Assembly: GCA_038503065.1 (NCBI GenBank)
Contig: JBCAMK010000019.1
Coordinates: 558,001 to 622,000, forward strand
Origin: Paragyromitra xinjiangensis
Taxonomy: Eukaryota; Ascomycota; Pezizomycetes; Pezizales; Discinaceae
Direction: 5' to 3'
Length of the DNA stretch: 64,000 bases
Shown: positions 12,467 through 21,652 of the stretch, piece by piece
How positions within the stretch are numbered: position 1 is the stretch's first letter
How the letters are laid out: each line of letters begins with the position of its first letter
Notes under the pieces: model-generated
What the model saw: only the letters and a program-made list of their open reading frames with translations
What the model was told of the DNA's origin: nothing
Databases searched by the model: none
Program-made: the position numbers and the translations under genes

Positions 12467-13129
12467 ATGAACTCCCATCCACAGCAACCCAACCTACTTC
12501 CCCCCACAGTAACAATGGAAACACAAAACGCCAACCCCACAATCCTCAGCGTCTCCGACCTCCCAAGTCGACAGGAAAAAAACCCCCCACAGTCTAGCTT
12601 CCTCACTTTCACCGCAGCATACGTGGACCCGTTCGCCATCGAGTCCTCACTGTCGGACGAGAGCGATGATGACGTTGTTGAGAAGATCGACGAGCAGGAA
12701 ATATACGGTACCCCCTCCCTCCCTCCCTCCCTCCCTCCCTCCGTCTACGACACTAACACACACACAGACTTAATCGCCACGATCTCAGACCCAGAACACC
12801 CGCTAACCCTCGGCGAACTCTCTGTCGTGAACCTCCCGCACATCCAAGTAGTCGACGACCCATCAGCGTTGACATCGCACGTGCTAGTAGAGCTGACACC
12901 GACGATTAACCACTGTTCGCTCGCGACGGTTATTGGGTTGGGGGTGAGGGTGAGACTGGAGCAGGCTCTGCCGCCGAGGTTTAGGTTGGATGTGAGGATT
13001 AGAGAGGGGACGCATAGTACTGGGGATCAGGTTAATAAGCAGTTGGGGGATAAGGAGAGGGTTGCTAGTGCGTTGGAGAATGAGACGTTGATGGGGGTTG
13101 TGGGGAAGATGTTGGAGAGTTGTAAATAG
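12467..13129 (+). CDS. CIA2: Cia2/MIP18-family cytosolic Fe-S cluster assembly factor
   Basis: Cia2 (human CIAO2/FAM96) is the client-binding part of the cytosolic Fe-S targeting complex with Cia1 and Mms19. The model has two exons, 12467–12707 and 12768–13129, giving 200 residues. An alternative ATG at 12515 gives 184, and the first 16 residues are not conserved-looking. The DUF59 region runs from IYDLIATISDPEHPLTLGEL to the C-terminus and contains the expected reactive cysteine in INHCSLATVIGLGV, followed by RFRLDVRIREGTHSTGDQVN and a terminal MLESCK. The 60-nt intron is a multiple of three and has no stop, so an unspliced message would stay in frame with a 20-residue insertion inside the domain. 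Over half of that intron is a CCCT repeat. An acidic serine-rich stretch (SSLSDESDDD) precedes the domain, as in other Cia2 proteins. Confidence 0.92.
   Translation: MNSHPQQPNLLPPTVTMETQNANPTILSVSDLPSRQEKNPPQSSFLTFTAAYVDPFAIESSLSDESDDDVVEKIDEQEIYGTPSLPPSLPPSVYDTNTHTDLIATISDPEHPLTLGELSVVNLPHIQVVDDPSALTSHVLVELTPTINHCSLATVIGLGVRVRLEQALPPRFRLDVRIREGTHSTGDQVNKQLGDKERVASALENETLMGVVGKMLESCK
12711..12742 (+). repeat. (CCCT)n microsatellite inside the Cia2 intron
   Basis: Thirty-two bases of nearly perfect CCCT units start three bases after the 5' splice site (GGTACC) and end before the branch point CACTAAC. The repeat makes up more than half of a 60-nt intron. Confidence 0.85.
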
Positions 13130-13843
13130 GGTGGTGGGTTAGAGTGGATGTTGGTGGGTTTGGTTGGGCTGGGATTGGTGGGGGTTTGGGAGGTTTATTG
13201 GTGGTCAAGAGGTGTTCACCAAATGTGAAGGCTGCTAGGTGTTGTTCCACGCATATCTACTCCTAGCAGCGGATCAAGGAGGGATGGTGGAATCTGATAT
13301 TGAACTTTTCATCTCATACTATCTCGCCCCACGAGCTAGTACCTATAAAAGCGATTAGTGGCTAAATGTAGCATTTATCCAGTGCCAATGTTACCTTCAG
13401 TAACACAATAGCTAAAGAGCCCGCCAATAAGATAGTACCAAATAATAACTACAAAAAATTTCTCTAGTTCGGGCCGAGAGCCCGGGCGTCAAGAGCTTGA
13501 GGGATTCAAGCTACCTGCCAAGTTGATATGTACTTTGAAGTCAAAAAAACAGAAAATCTACGGTTCCAGGTACTCCATGAATATAAAGACGAGTTTTTAA
13601 GCCCTTTTATTTCCTGCGACGGCTGTGGGCTGATACTACCTCGATTATCTGACTATAATTTAGCTCGCGAACACTCACTCATAACCAACACCTTCCAATG
13701 GGATCCGGCCCTACCATAATGGACAAACAAGTAAACAAAAAATCCCTCCAATTCATCCAAAATAATCACTAATCATCAACTTGACCTATCTCCCCAACGT
13801 CAATAAACCTAATATCTACCCAAAACACCAACCTGAAATAAAA
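13130..13843. other. Intergenic region between convergent genes
   Basis: Space between the stop codon of Cia2 (plus) and the end of the minus-strand unknown gene. It holds the 3' ends of both transcripts. A G/C-rich hairpin-like stretch lies near 13470–13487 (CGGGCC..GCCCGGG). A 63-codon plus-strand frame at 13528–13719 has no recognisable similarity and I do not call it. Confidence 0.5.
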
Positions 13844-14353
13844 TCACTCACTTCTCAACAACCGCTCAACCGTCCGCTCCCGCCACCACCGTCCTATCTC
13901 CTCCTCCACACGTCCAAAATCCTCATCCGAAATCATCTCTTCCCTCTCACCACTAACCTCCGGAAGCTCCTCACTAAAAGCCTGTCCCGCCTCAATACTC
14001 ACCTCAGAACCACCAACCATATCCCCACCCTCTCCAGAACCCCCACGATCCCGACGAAGCCTAACTGCGTTAATAACACGAGCCAACCGACGACTACTCT
14101 TTATCCGTCTTACAGCCTCTCTAAACCTCCCACGACGACTCGGACGTATCTCAACCGGCTCAGATCCCGCGATATCAAGGCCCTCGAAATACCGATTATA
14201 CTCTTCCATACCCTCGCACTCGGAACAGTCCGCCGCTCGCGATTCATGTACGAGTGGTGAGATGTGTCGGACGCTGTGGCGATCGGTGTGGGTTGGTTTT
14301 TCTTCGAGGTGTTTATGCCCGCAGGAGAAAGTGGTGAGAATGCGGATTGCCAT
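13844..14353 (-). CDS. Small uncharacterised protein with Cys/His N-terminus
   Basis: An uninterrupted 169-residue frame, favoured over the overlapping plus-strand frame by composition. The N-terminus MAIRILTTFSCGHKHLE, followed at a distance by CSEC, gives a C-x-H..C-x2-C pattern that could bind zinc. The middle is strongly basic (RRGRFREAVRRIKSSRRLARVINAVRLRRDRGG), and the C-terminal half is acidic and helical (EELPEVSGEREEMISDEDFGRVEEE is one stretch, given here only for its charge). Small fungal proteins that begin with a TYTCGHxxxE-like motif and end in charged residues are common and uncharacterised. I recall such a class but cannot verify membership. It is convergent with the Cia2 gene. 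Confidence 0.6.
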   Translation of the reverse strand: MAIRILTTFSCGHKHLEEKPTHTDRHSVRHISPLVHESRAADCSECEGMEEYNRYFEGLDIAGSEPVEIRPSRRGRFREAVRRIKSSRRLARVINAVRLRRDRGGSGEGGDMVGGSEVSIEAGQAFSEELPEVSGEREEMISDEDFGRVEEEIGRWWRERTVERLLRSE

Positions 14354-14984
14354 TTTTTTTTCGCTTGGTTTGCTTTTGTTGGGATGAATGTGGATGTGGA
14401 GTTTTATGTTAGTGGTGGTGGGGTCTTATATAATAGTATTTTTGGGGACTCGGGATGTTTTGTGGATGGTCAAATTGAAAGTGCTGTTGTGCTGTTGCGA
14501 GTGATTTTTCATGATTGGGATATCGTTCTGGGCTAACCGGTTCGCGCATAGGGTATGTCATATCAACTAATTCTACGTAGTTGGAAGTAGTTGTTAAGAG
14601 CACCCCAGCCAAGTAGCTCTAGTCGGAAGCCTTGAAACAAGGACAAATAAAGCGGGTTAGCTTCACCCAATGTCTCAGCACATCTTGACGGAAGCTTAAT
14701 ATGTAGCTGGTGAGAAATATTGATGCTCCTGCAGTATGAGGGCTGCTCTTGAAAAATTATATTCTGTAGTTTTGAAAGAGAAATTAGTCGAAATCTAGCG
14801 TAAGAAAGAAGGCACCGTATAACTATAGTAAAAATTAGGGAGCTATGGTGCATGCAGGTCCTAAACTGGACCACTATATTCCGCCCTATATCCCAACCCC
14901 CAGGTGAGCCAAATGACTCAAGAAAAGATACAAGATCTAGAATCATAGTAAACAAGCTCTGTATCTTTTATAAGGCACAAGGGC

Positions 14985-15300
14985 CAGTGGCTGTGGCGGA
15001 ATAAAACACATTTTTTAGCTGCGAAAAGTGCAGAGCGGATCATTCCAAGGAATACTGAGCGTATGACCAAATATACGCAGGGTGGACACAATTTTTAAAG
15101 CTAGATTTGGGTACTAACATTAGTATAAAGTCTATCTTCAACTAACCCTTTTTTCAGGAGCATTGGGAGTTGAGATATTCAAGTTGGAGATTTCTTCCCA
15201 GTATTTGGTGAGGCTCCAGCCAAGAGTTGTAAGACAAGGGCGTTCCACAGCCAAATTTGATTGGTCCAGTTTTATCCGTGCGTGCACCATATTTACAGAG
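14985..15300. repeat. Dispersed repeat, copy A (second copy at 47945–48230)
   Basis: Several blocks recur in the same order and orientation at about 47945–48230: GGCGGAATAAAA, ATTCCAAGGAATAC, GTATGACCAAATATAC, TATTTGGTGAG, and GATTGGTCCAG with TGCACCATA. The copies are clearly related but heavily diverged. Read on the minus strand, the GTATATTTGGTCATA block resembles the start of fungal 5S rRNA. That link is weak in this copy. Confidence 0.5.
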
Positions 15301-16806
15301 CTAAGATTACAGTCACAGCCATGTCAACTTAATAGAGCAGCAGGCAACTAGTTTATTTGAACATATCAATTATAAATAATACATACATATCACTAGACAA
15401 GTACTCAAATTTGTTAAGTAGAGTGTCGTAGAGCCAATGCTGCTTAACAGGGTACCCAGAACTTCCAAAATCTAATATTTCCTACGTTCTCAAGGTAGCT
15501 TAGTCACACCTCTCCAACCATGCCATGACGGACGGGCCCAGCTTCAGAAGCTGTTCGCTAGCACTTCGCATTTAGCAATACCGCTTGTCTGAAATGCTAC
15601 CGCGACAACTGGTTCAGTACACTAGCAATCTCGCCGGACAGATGACAGTTCCAACCGGAGGTGCGTCCATTAGCTTTCTAATGTGTTCGAGAAATTGGTG
15701 GTTCCTGTCAATCCTGTGGGTAGTCTGTCAATTGTGTCATGTTGAAGGTATGGGATAACACTCGCACCAGGACCAAATCGGCCAGACAGCTACCAGGGGC
15801 GTTACGTACGTTGTTCTTAAGCAACATAGCATTTTGACACGGATTTATTATTTTCGTCGCAAACAGGTGGAAAATCATCCTCGAGCTGGTGGTTCCATGC
15901 GCCAACGGGAAAACTTGAGCGGCCTCGAATAACGTCCAAAATTCTTGTAGGCGAACCGCACGACGTAAGATCCACCATGCCCATGCCCCTATCCCTCCCC
16001 AACTCTGTGGAAGGTGCCATAATAAGCCAGAAATCGGTTTTCCAGGGTTCAGCCAGAAATGTTCAGGTCAAGTCAGGTCGCCCAAACTAAACTCTGATCC
16101 CCATTCATCAAATCCCAATATACCGCCCCCATCCAAGCTACGCTCAATGCTCTGTTCAACCACCTTCCATACATGCCGAGGATCACCGTCCAGCCCACCA
16201 TGGAGATGACTCCAACAACGCTACCCATGGTGTATCAGTTTGGTTTTGGTAGCTCGAAATCTTCAATATAATCAACTTAGTGTTCCGACAAAAGCCACAC
16301 ACAACTTTCATTTCGTCCTCGGTTTCGCGTAGCCGCATCCAATGAAAATTTTCGGCTCGTCTTAAAGTAAGGCAGAACCGGGTACTTTAGAACTACACTA
16401 GTTAGAAAGGCTCCTATGGGATGGGGGGGGAACTTACCTATTTGTATATTCGTCATGAATCTCCGTTCATCATTACTTCTTCGACCTCAGTAGCGGGTAC
16501 TACGACTCTGTATTCTTTAGAATATCTAAGCTTAAATGATGCATTCCATAGTCATGGCCATCCTACCATAACGCATTGTGATAGGTACCGGACCAAGGGT
16601 GACAAGGATAAGTAGCGGGAATAAGGATGGAAGTAGAATGAGCAGTAATACAAGATAGTAGAGAAAATGAAGTCGAGATATCTAAAGAACCGTCAGAGAG
16701 AGGAAATGAATCGTTAAAGTCCTGAGCGTGTAGAAGCTGAAATAAATACGATGTAGGAAAATTTAAGGGCAATGAATCTTTTTGATACGTCTGTGAGATG
16801 TTGATG

Positions 16807-16852
16807 GTGAGGGAGGAGAGGGAGGAGAGGGAGGAGAGGAAGAAGGGAGGAT
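16807..16852. repeat. GGGAGGAGA minisatellite
   Basis: Three to four tandem copies of a 9-base purine unit (GGGAGGAGA) are followed by degenerate A/G sequence. Non-coding context. Confidence 0.7.
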
Positions 16853-17397
16853 GTGGTAAAGGTTGACAGACCGTCACGTGTCGTTTATCTAGACGTTAGG
16901 GCACACCCGGAACCCCCATCCTTGTAATCAAAAAACCCTTTCTCCACTGAAAATTCAGACCCAGATCCTAGTGCCACTCCGGGTAGGTAGTATAGTCGCT
17001 ACTCGCTAACTAGACATCTAGAATACCCTTGCTGCAGCCGGTACCCGAACAAATAGGGTTTTCTATAGTCAATGATAGTTTTTAAGTTAAATAAGCGAAA
17101 TACGCCAACAGAACTTTTCTAATGTCACGAAAAAGACCAAATTATATTACGGTGCGTGGGATTCCTAGGCACACACGCACCACGGTAGAATTTCACAAAA
17201 TGTTAATTCAACGCTTAATTACAGGAAGAACTAAGTGGATGAAATCTATGTATTAATTCACATATCATTCTTCTATTTCTCCCATAAACATTAATATAGC
17301 GGTTAGGTGAGAGTTTCCAAAATTCCAGGCAGACCCCAGTCAACAACAAATAGCCACATGAACAAACCGTCACTGACGGTCTACGCTTACTGGGCCT

Positions 17398-19657
17398 CTA
17401 CCAACCAATTATATCCCCTACCAACTTGATCCCCACCTCCGGATTCTGCACCTCCTCCTCTTCATCTTCATCTCCGGCATTCCAGAGTAGTTCAACAGTA
17501 TCATTAATCGTTTTCTACACCCGTTAGCCTCCTTCCCTCCAGCCGCACCTTTAGGGTACCTACCTTGACCAGCCACATCGACTCCAGTAACTTTCTAATA
17601 TCTCTTATCCTCCTCTCATTCGATGGCATCTTCAGCGGCTCGTCACGGATCAAAAAGCATGTGTATCCATTTATTGAATGCATCCTCAACGGTTGAATCG
17701 TTAACCCTTCCCACTAAGTTAGTATTGCCAAGCACAAAACCAGCTCGCGCACCAACCTGAGCACAGCAGCCCGACAACCTCCATCCTATGAGGTCTCTTC
17801 GTCTCAACCTCCGTATGTAGTCGCTTCAGCATATAGCTCAGCATCGGAACTAACTTATTGAAGTCATCGATCCGCTTCGTGTCCTCCTGGCCACCGTCAT
17901 GCTTACCCACCTCGCAGCCGCCAAGCTCGTACGTCTGGATGATGCGAAAAATTGCGTCGAGGCGTGGGGATGGTAAGAGGTGGTCTCCTTCGCCGGTCTG
18001 GGTGCGGTTCTTGTTGAGATAGCCGCGCGCAGCAGCGGACATAGATTCTTTGCAGCGGACTTCGACGCTGGGGAGCGTCATGATGCAGCGGTTCACAAGA
18101 CGCCCGAGAAGTGTGACTTCGAACCAATTCTCGCATTGATCCCGGGTGAGAGGTTTGTCAGGGTGCTCGAGTAGGAACAAGCTACTAGTGTAAGATAATG
18201 CGTGCATCCCTACGTGTCAAGGCGACTCACAACTGTCGATACACATCCGCAACCCATTCCTCGTCTGGCCCTTGTGGCTGTTCGGGTCCATACAAAATCT
18301 TCCTTAACCCCATCGTTGTCGTCACCTTTAGTCCACCGTTAACCCTCGCACTTACACACACACGAAACATAGCTCACGCTGTTCGGCACCCACTGCAGGC
18401 ACTTTGGTAGCTCCACCCTTTCCAGCTCTTTCCGTCGCTCCTCCAGCTCCATAAGGATTTCTGCCCACTGTTCCTTCCCAAACTCTAATCCCAGCTCAAC
18501 GTTATTGGCGTCAATAATAAACGCATGCGCTGGCGTCGGTTTCTTGAGCCGCGAGGCATAGGTGAAGATAACATCCTCGACGACGGTCCCAGTAGATAGT
18601 CTCAGTTTCTTAGACGGGTCCATAGAGTAATACATGTCAAGAAAGCGCTGGTACCAATCGCTAATGAGAAATAGTGAGCACGGGATGAGAAATAGGAAGT
18701 ATACTGCAGAAGAGGGATACCTAGTCTTTTTCTTCTTATTACCCTTCGTCGGAGGGGCTTCTTCGTCGGAGGGTGTAGGGCTGCTGGAAGATATTAGCAA
18801 TAGTCTACTCGCATCAGCCAGGTAGGGGCCAACCAACCTTGGACTCAGAGACCTTTTTCTTCTGTTCTCCGATCTCTCGTCCTTCTTCCCGCTCTCCACT
18901 TGCAAGACCCCCACACTACCCAAATCAGCCAACCATTCCTTTATCGCTTCTCGCTTCCAAAACCCACCTCCCACTAAAAACTGTCCCCACATCCCCCAGA
19001 AACGTACTATTATTAACTATGCTGGGCTTCGTCTTGTAGGCATCGAGCGCTGCCTTTACACTTCTCTTCCCTTCCAGGCCCTATTATCCACATTAGCACA
19101 CTAGAACAAAAACACCCCCAATCCACCGGTATAGCCGGTGCCTATCCTGCCACGCCGCCGTAAGCAGCGCAGCAGGAGGAAAGCATCCCGCCTTGAGCTG
19201 CAGACACCCAGAAGGTGCCTGCAGCCTCCGGTGGTACCATGTCGGGTCAGCCAGAAGCCTTGAACACCGAATCACCCCACGAGCCCCCTCGAAGGAAGGA
19301 GCATCGAAGAGCAAAACGGAGTCCCGACACAGCGAGGCTCAGCCAGAAGCCTTGAATGGGCAGCGAGTTGCTGCCCACGCCGTTTGTAGGAGGATTTTAG
19401 GGAGGAGGGGTAGCAATTGGTTCCCTCAAGATAGGGGGACATACCTTATTCCACTGTCCTCGTAGTAGCTGTGCTTTGCGCGCTTTTCGTGACTCTTTAT
19501 CTTCCTCGCTACGGCAGATCGCGTCGAGTGAGCTGGTCCATGCGTTGCTCAGTACGTCTATCGTGCGCTGTGGCTCGGGCGCGGTCGAGAGGAAGTGGTG
19601 GCAGAAGTCAAGGAGGCTCCATTTGGTCGATGCGCGGTGGAAGTAGTCGTTGATCAT
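17398..19657 (-). CDS. Nine-exon gene of unknown function
   Basis: I assembled nine exons from splice sites with consistent phase: 19657–19445, 19080–18968, 18915–18838, 18783–18721, 18660–18378, 18325–18231, 18181–17757, 17706–17564 and 17514–17398. They give 509 residues. Most introns are 49–60 nt; the first is 364 nt. The N-terminal third is helical. It is followed by a Lys/Ser-rich linker (SENRRKRSLSP, KGNKKKKT), then the best-looking region: WYQRFLDMYYSMDPSKKL, LSTGTVVEDVIFTYASRL and AHAFIIDANN. The final part has VVGLLCSG spliced to LTIQPLRMHSINGYTCFL and an acidic tail. I recall large families of uncharacterised proteins in Mucoromycota and some other fungi with a similar LSTG..VVEDVIF..HSFIID pattern, but cannot verify this. 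No catalytic motif is evident. The boundary of exons 2 and 3 is the least certain. Confidence 0.65.
19247..19356. repeat. Pair of 18-bp direct repeats in the large first intron
   Basis: TCAGCCAGAAGCCTTGAA occurs at 19247–19264 and again at 19339–19356, a 92-base period. It lies inside the 364-nt first intron of the unknown minus-strand gene, which is several times longer than the other introns of that gene. The intron may hold an inserted repeat fragment. Confidence 0.75.
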
Positions 19658-20350
19658 GGTTGTAAGTAGTGGGTGGGGGGGCGGAGGGAGCGCATGGTTG
19701 CTGAGTGGTTGATGGAGGTGGAGGTGGAGGTGTGAAGGAGGTTGGGAATGATGGTGTGGCTTACCCGGATTTGATGGCCGCTTTTGCTGGGTACCTGAGG
19801 TACCCAGTAATTCTGAAAACTACGCAAGGGGGAGAAGGCCGCCTATATATAGACAGCTCAATCAGGTTACCCGGCTTAGATATTTGTAAAGTCTGACTCA
19901 TAAATTTCTTTGTTACATGCATACTTCTTTGTGATCATACAAAGAACAAAGGAAGGAATATTCTAGATTAGTCAGGAATCAGATAAGTGAGACAAATAAT
20001 GATAAGGATGCTTGGAACTCTATGGAAGCGAACATAAAGGCACCAAGGTGTTGCAACGCAACACAGTATTTATGAGCATGATAAGAACAATACTCAAACT
20101 ACATGTATTCAAACTAACATTATCTACCCAGACTAACTTCAAGATTATTTACGTTACAAACGAATCTATCCACAGTTACAGCCTGTCACTCATTTACACC
20201 AAACAGTTAAAGCACCAAACAGAAACAACTCTCAAAATTCCATACATTTGTCAAACATTACTTTAATTCCAGCCAACCTCCCACAACAATCGAAACTATA
20301 AAGCCCCAAACTACTCCATACGACTATACATTATCAATTACCCACCCCCA
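19658..20350. other. Intergenic region
   Basis: Promoter side of the unknown minus-strand gene (19658 upward, with GGTGGAGGTGGAGGTGG repeats near 19710–19730) and the 3' side of the SLC35F-like gene. Around 19790–19810 is a small palindrome (GGGTACCTGAGGTACCC). No gene is seen. Confidence 0.5.
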
Positions 20351-21652
20351 CTACTTACCAACCGAAGTAATCCCCTCCTCATCCGAGCCTCTCTCTTCAT
20401 CCGACCCCCTAGCCGCCTTCTTCGCCGTCCCCAACCCGGCAACACCATCTTGCTGATTCTCCCCCAACCACGGCTTCTCAGACTCTCCAAGCGACGACTG
20501 GAACGAAAAGTATATAATACACCCCAGAATAATCATCACGAACGCAACAGGGTAGAGCTTCGCAATCTTATAGCCAAACACCTGCACACCAATAACGACA
20601 CCCCAGAAGTTGGCAGTGAGGAGCGAGATGTTGAAGAAGGCGGCGGAAGCCATGCGGAGGAGGATCGGAACTACTGTGTCTATATTACGACGTATAATCA
20701 GTATTCATAGCTCTCCGTCGTCGGGGGGATACTCGACTTACAGAAAATAAACAACGCCAATGTATACCCAACCATATACCCACCAACCTTTCCATTCCAA
20801 TGAGCGGTTCTAAAGCTCGCTCTATCAAAGATACCCGCCTGGGTACCATTGATGAGCATTCCCCAGAACCCAAGCTGTCCGATAACCTCATACAACGGCC
20901 TCTTAGACACCAGAAACTCCTCAAAGACATTACTGAACCCGTAGAAGGTGGCGCCAAGCAACATGAAAAGATCGCCTTTAACCTGGGTTGGGATACCGCC
21001 GATAGGAGACCCGTTCATGTTATCGCTTGCGAGAAGAACCCCGAGACCGCCACAGCAAATAAGGATACCCAAGATCTGCGCCCATGAGTAGCGGACGTGC
21101 AAGAAGCTAACGGAGATGATGACGACGATGACGATGGCCCAGAAGTTGATTAGTTGCGCGGAGAGGATGGTGGTGTAGCGGTAGGCGAGGACAACGAAGT
21201 AGTTACCTTCCACGTCGAGGAAGGAGAGGATGAAGTATCTCCAGCCGTCTTTGAAGATGAGTTTGCACCACTTTTTGAAACCGTATTTATAGATTGTGTA
21301 GGATGTGTATACGAGGTTGAGAAGGACGTAGTTGAAGAATGTCTGGAAGGCTGGTATCGATGTTCCTTCGTTCCCGAGAAGATTCGAAAATGTGTTTGAG
21401 GCGGTGATGCACAGCGCTAACATCTGTCTGTAAAACAATCATTTCCGATCAGTTACATTGCTCCCAGATCCATACTATTTATAGGTAAAGATCCTACCCG
21501 ATTGCCAGAACCAGATAAAACTGCGGCGTCTTGAAGTACGCAAATCTTCCCTTCTTCGGTTCTTCCAGAGCTACCTGGTCATCAGAGCCGCTCGCCGGAA
21601 GCTCTGGAGGCTGGGCCTGAATTGACATGTCGACGTTGTCTTTGTGGTCCAT
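20351..21652 (-). CDS. SLC35F-type nucleotide-sugar/drug-metabolite transporter family protein
   Basis: Ten-segment membrane protein of the DMT superfamily, SLC35F1/F2-like branch (old DUF914). The model has three exons (21652–21498, 21427–20742, 20679–20351) and encodes 389 residues. The first exon gives a short polar N-terminus and the start of TM1 (FYLVLAIG), spliced in frame to QMLALCITASNTFSNLL. The middle has LSFLDVEGNYFVVLAYRYT, LSAQLINFWAIVIV, ILGILICCGGLGVL and the conserved VKGDLFMLLGATFYGFSNV. The last exon contains VPILLRMASAAFFNISLLTA and ends in a hydrophilic tail rich in Asp/Glu (GSDEERGSDEEG). The branch has poorly known substrates; some animal members carry thiamine- or queuosine-like compounds, so I do not name one. 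The start codon at 21652 is the only one in the first exon that gives an intact amino-terminal span. Confidence 0.87.

Larger units (their letters stand above)
14354..17397. other. Gene-poor spacer with dispersed repeat
   Basis: About 3 kb without a supported gene. It includes one copy of a dispersed repeat (14985–15300), a purine-rich minisatellite at about 16807–16852 built on GGGAGGAGA units, and a short hairpin at 17151–17181. Frames such as 14563–14955 minus and 16563–16877 minus lack domain signals and splice structure. Confidence 0.5.

Noticed and set aside
13781..14260. 159-codon plus-strand frame opposite the small Cys/His gene
   Set aside because: Thr/Pro/Leu-rich shadow. The minus strand has a sensible start, Cys/His motif and charge pattern.
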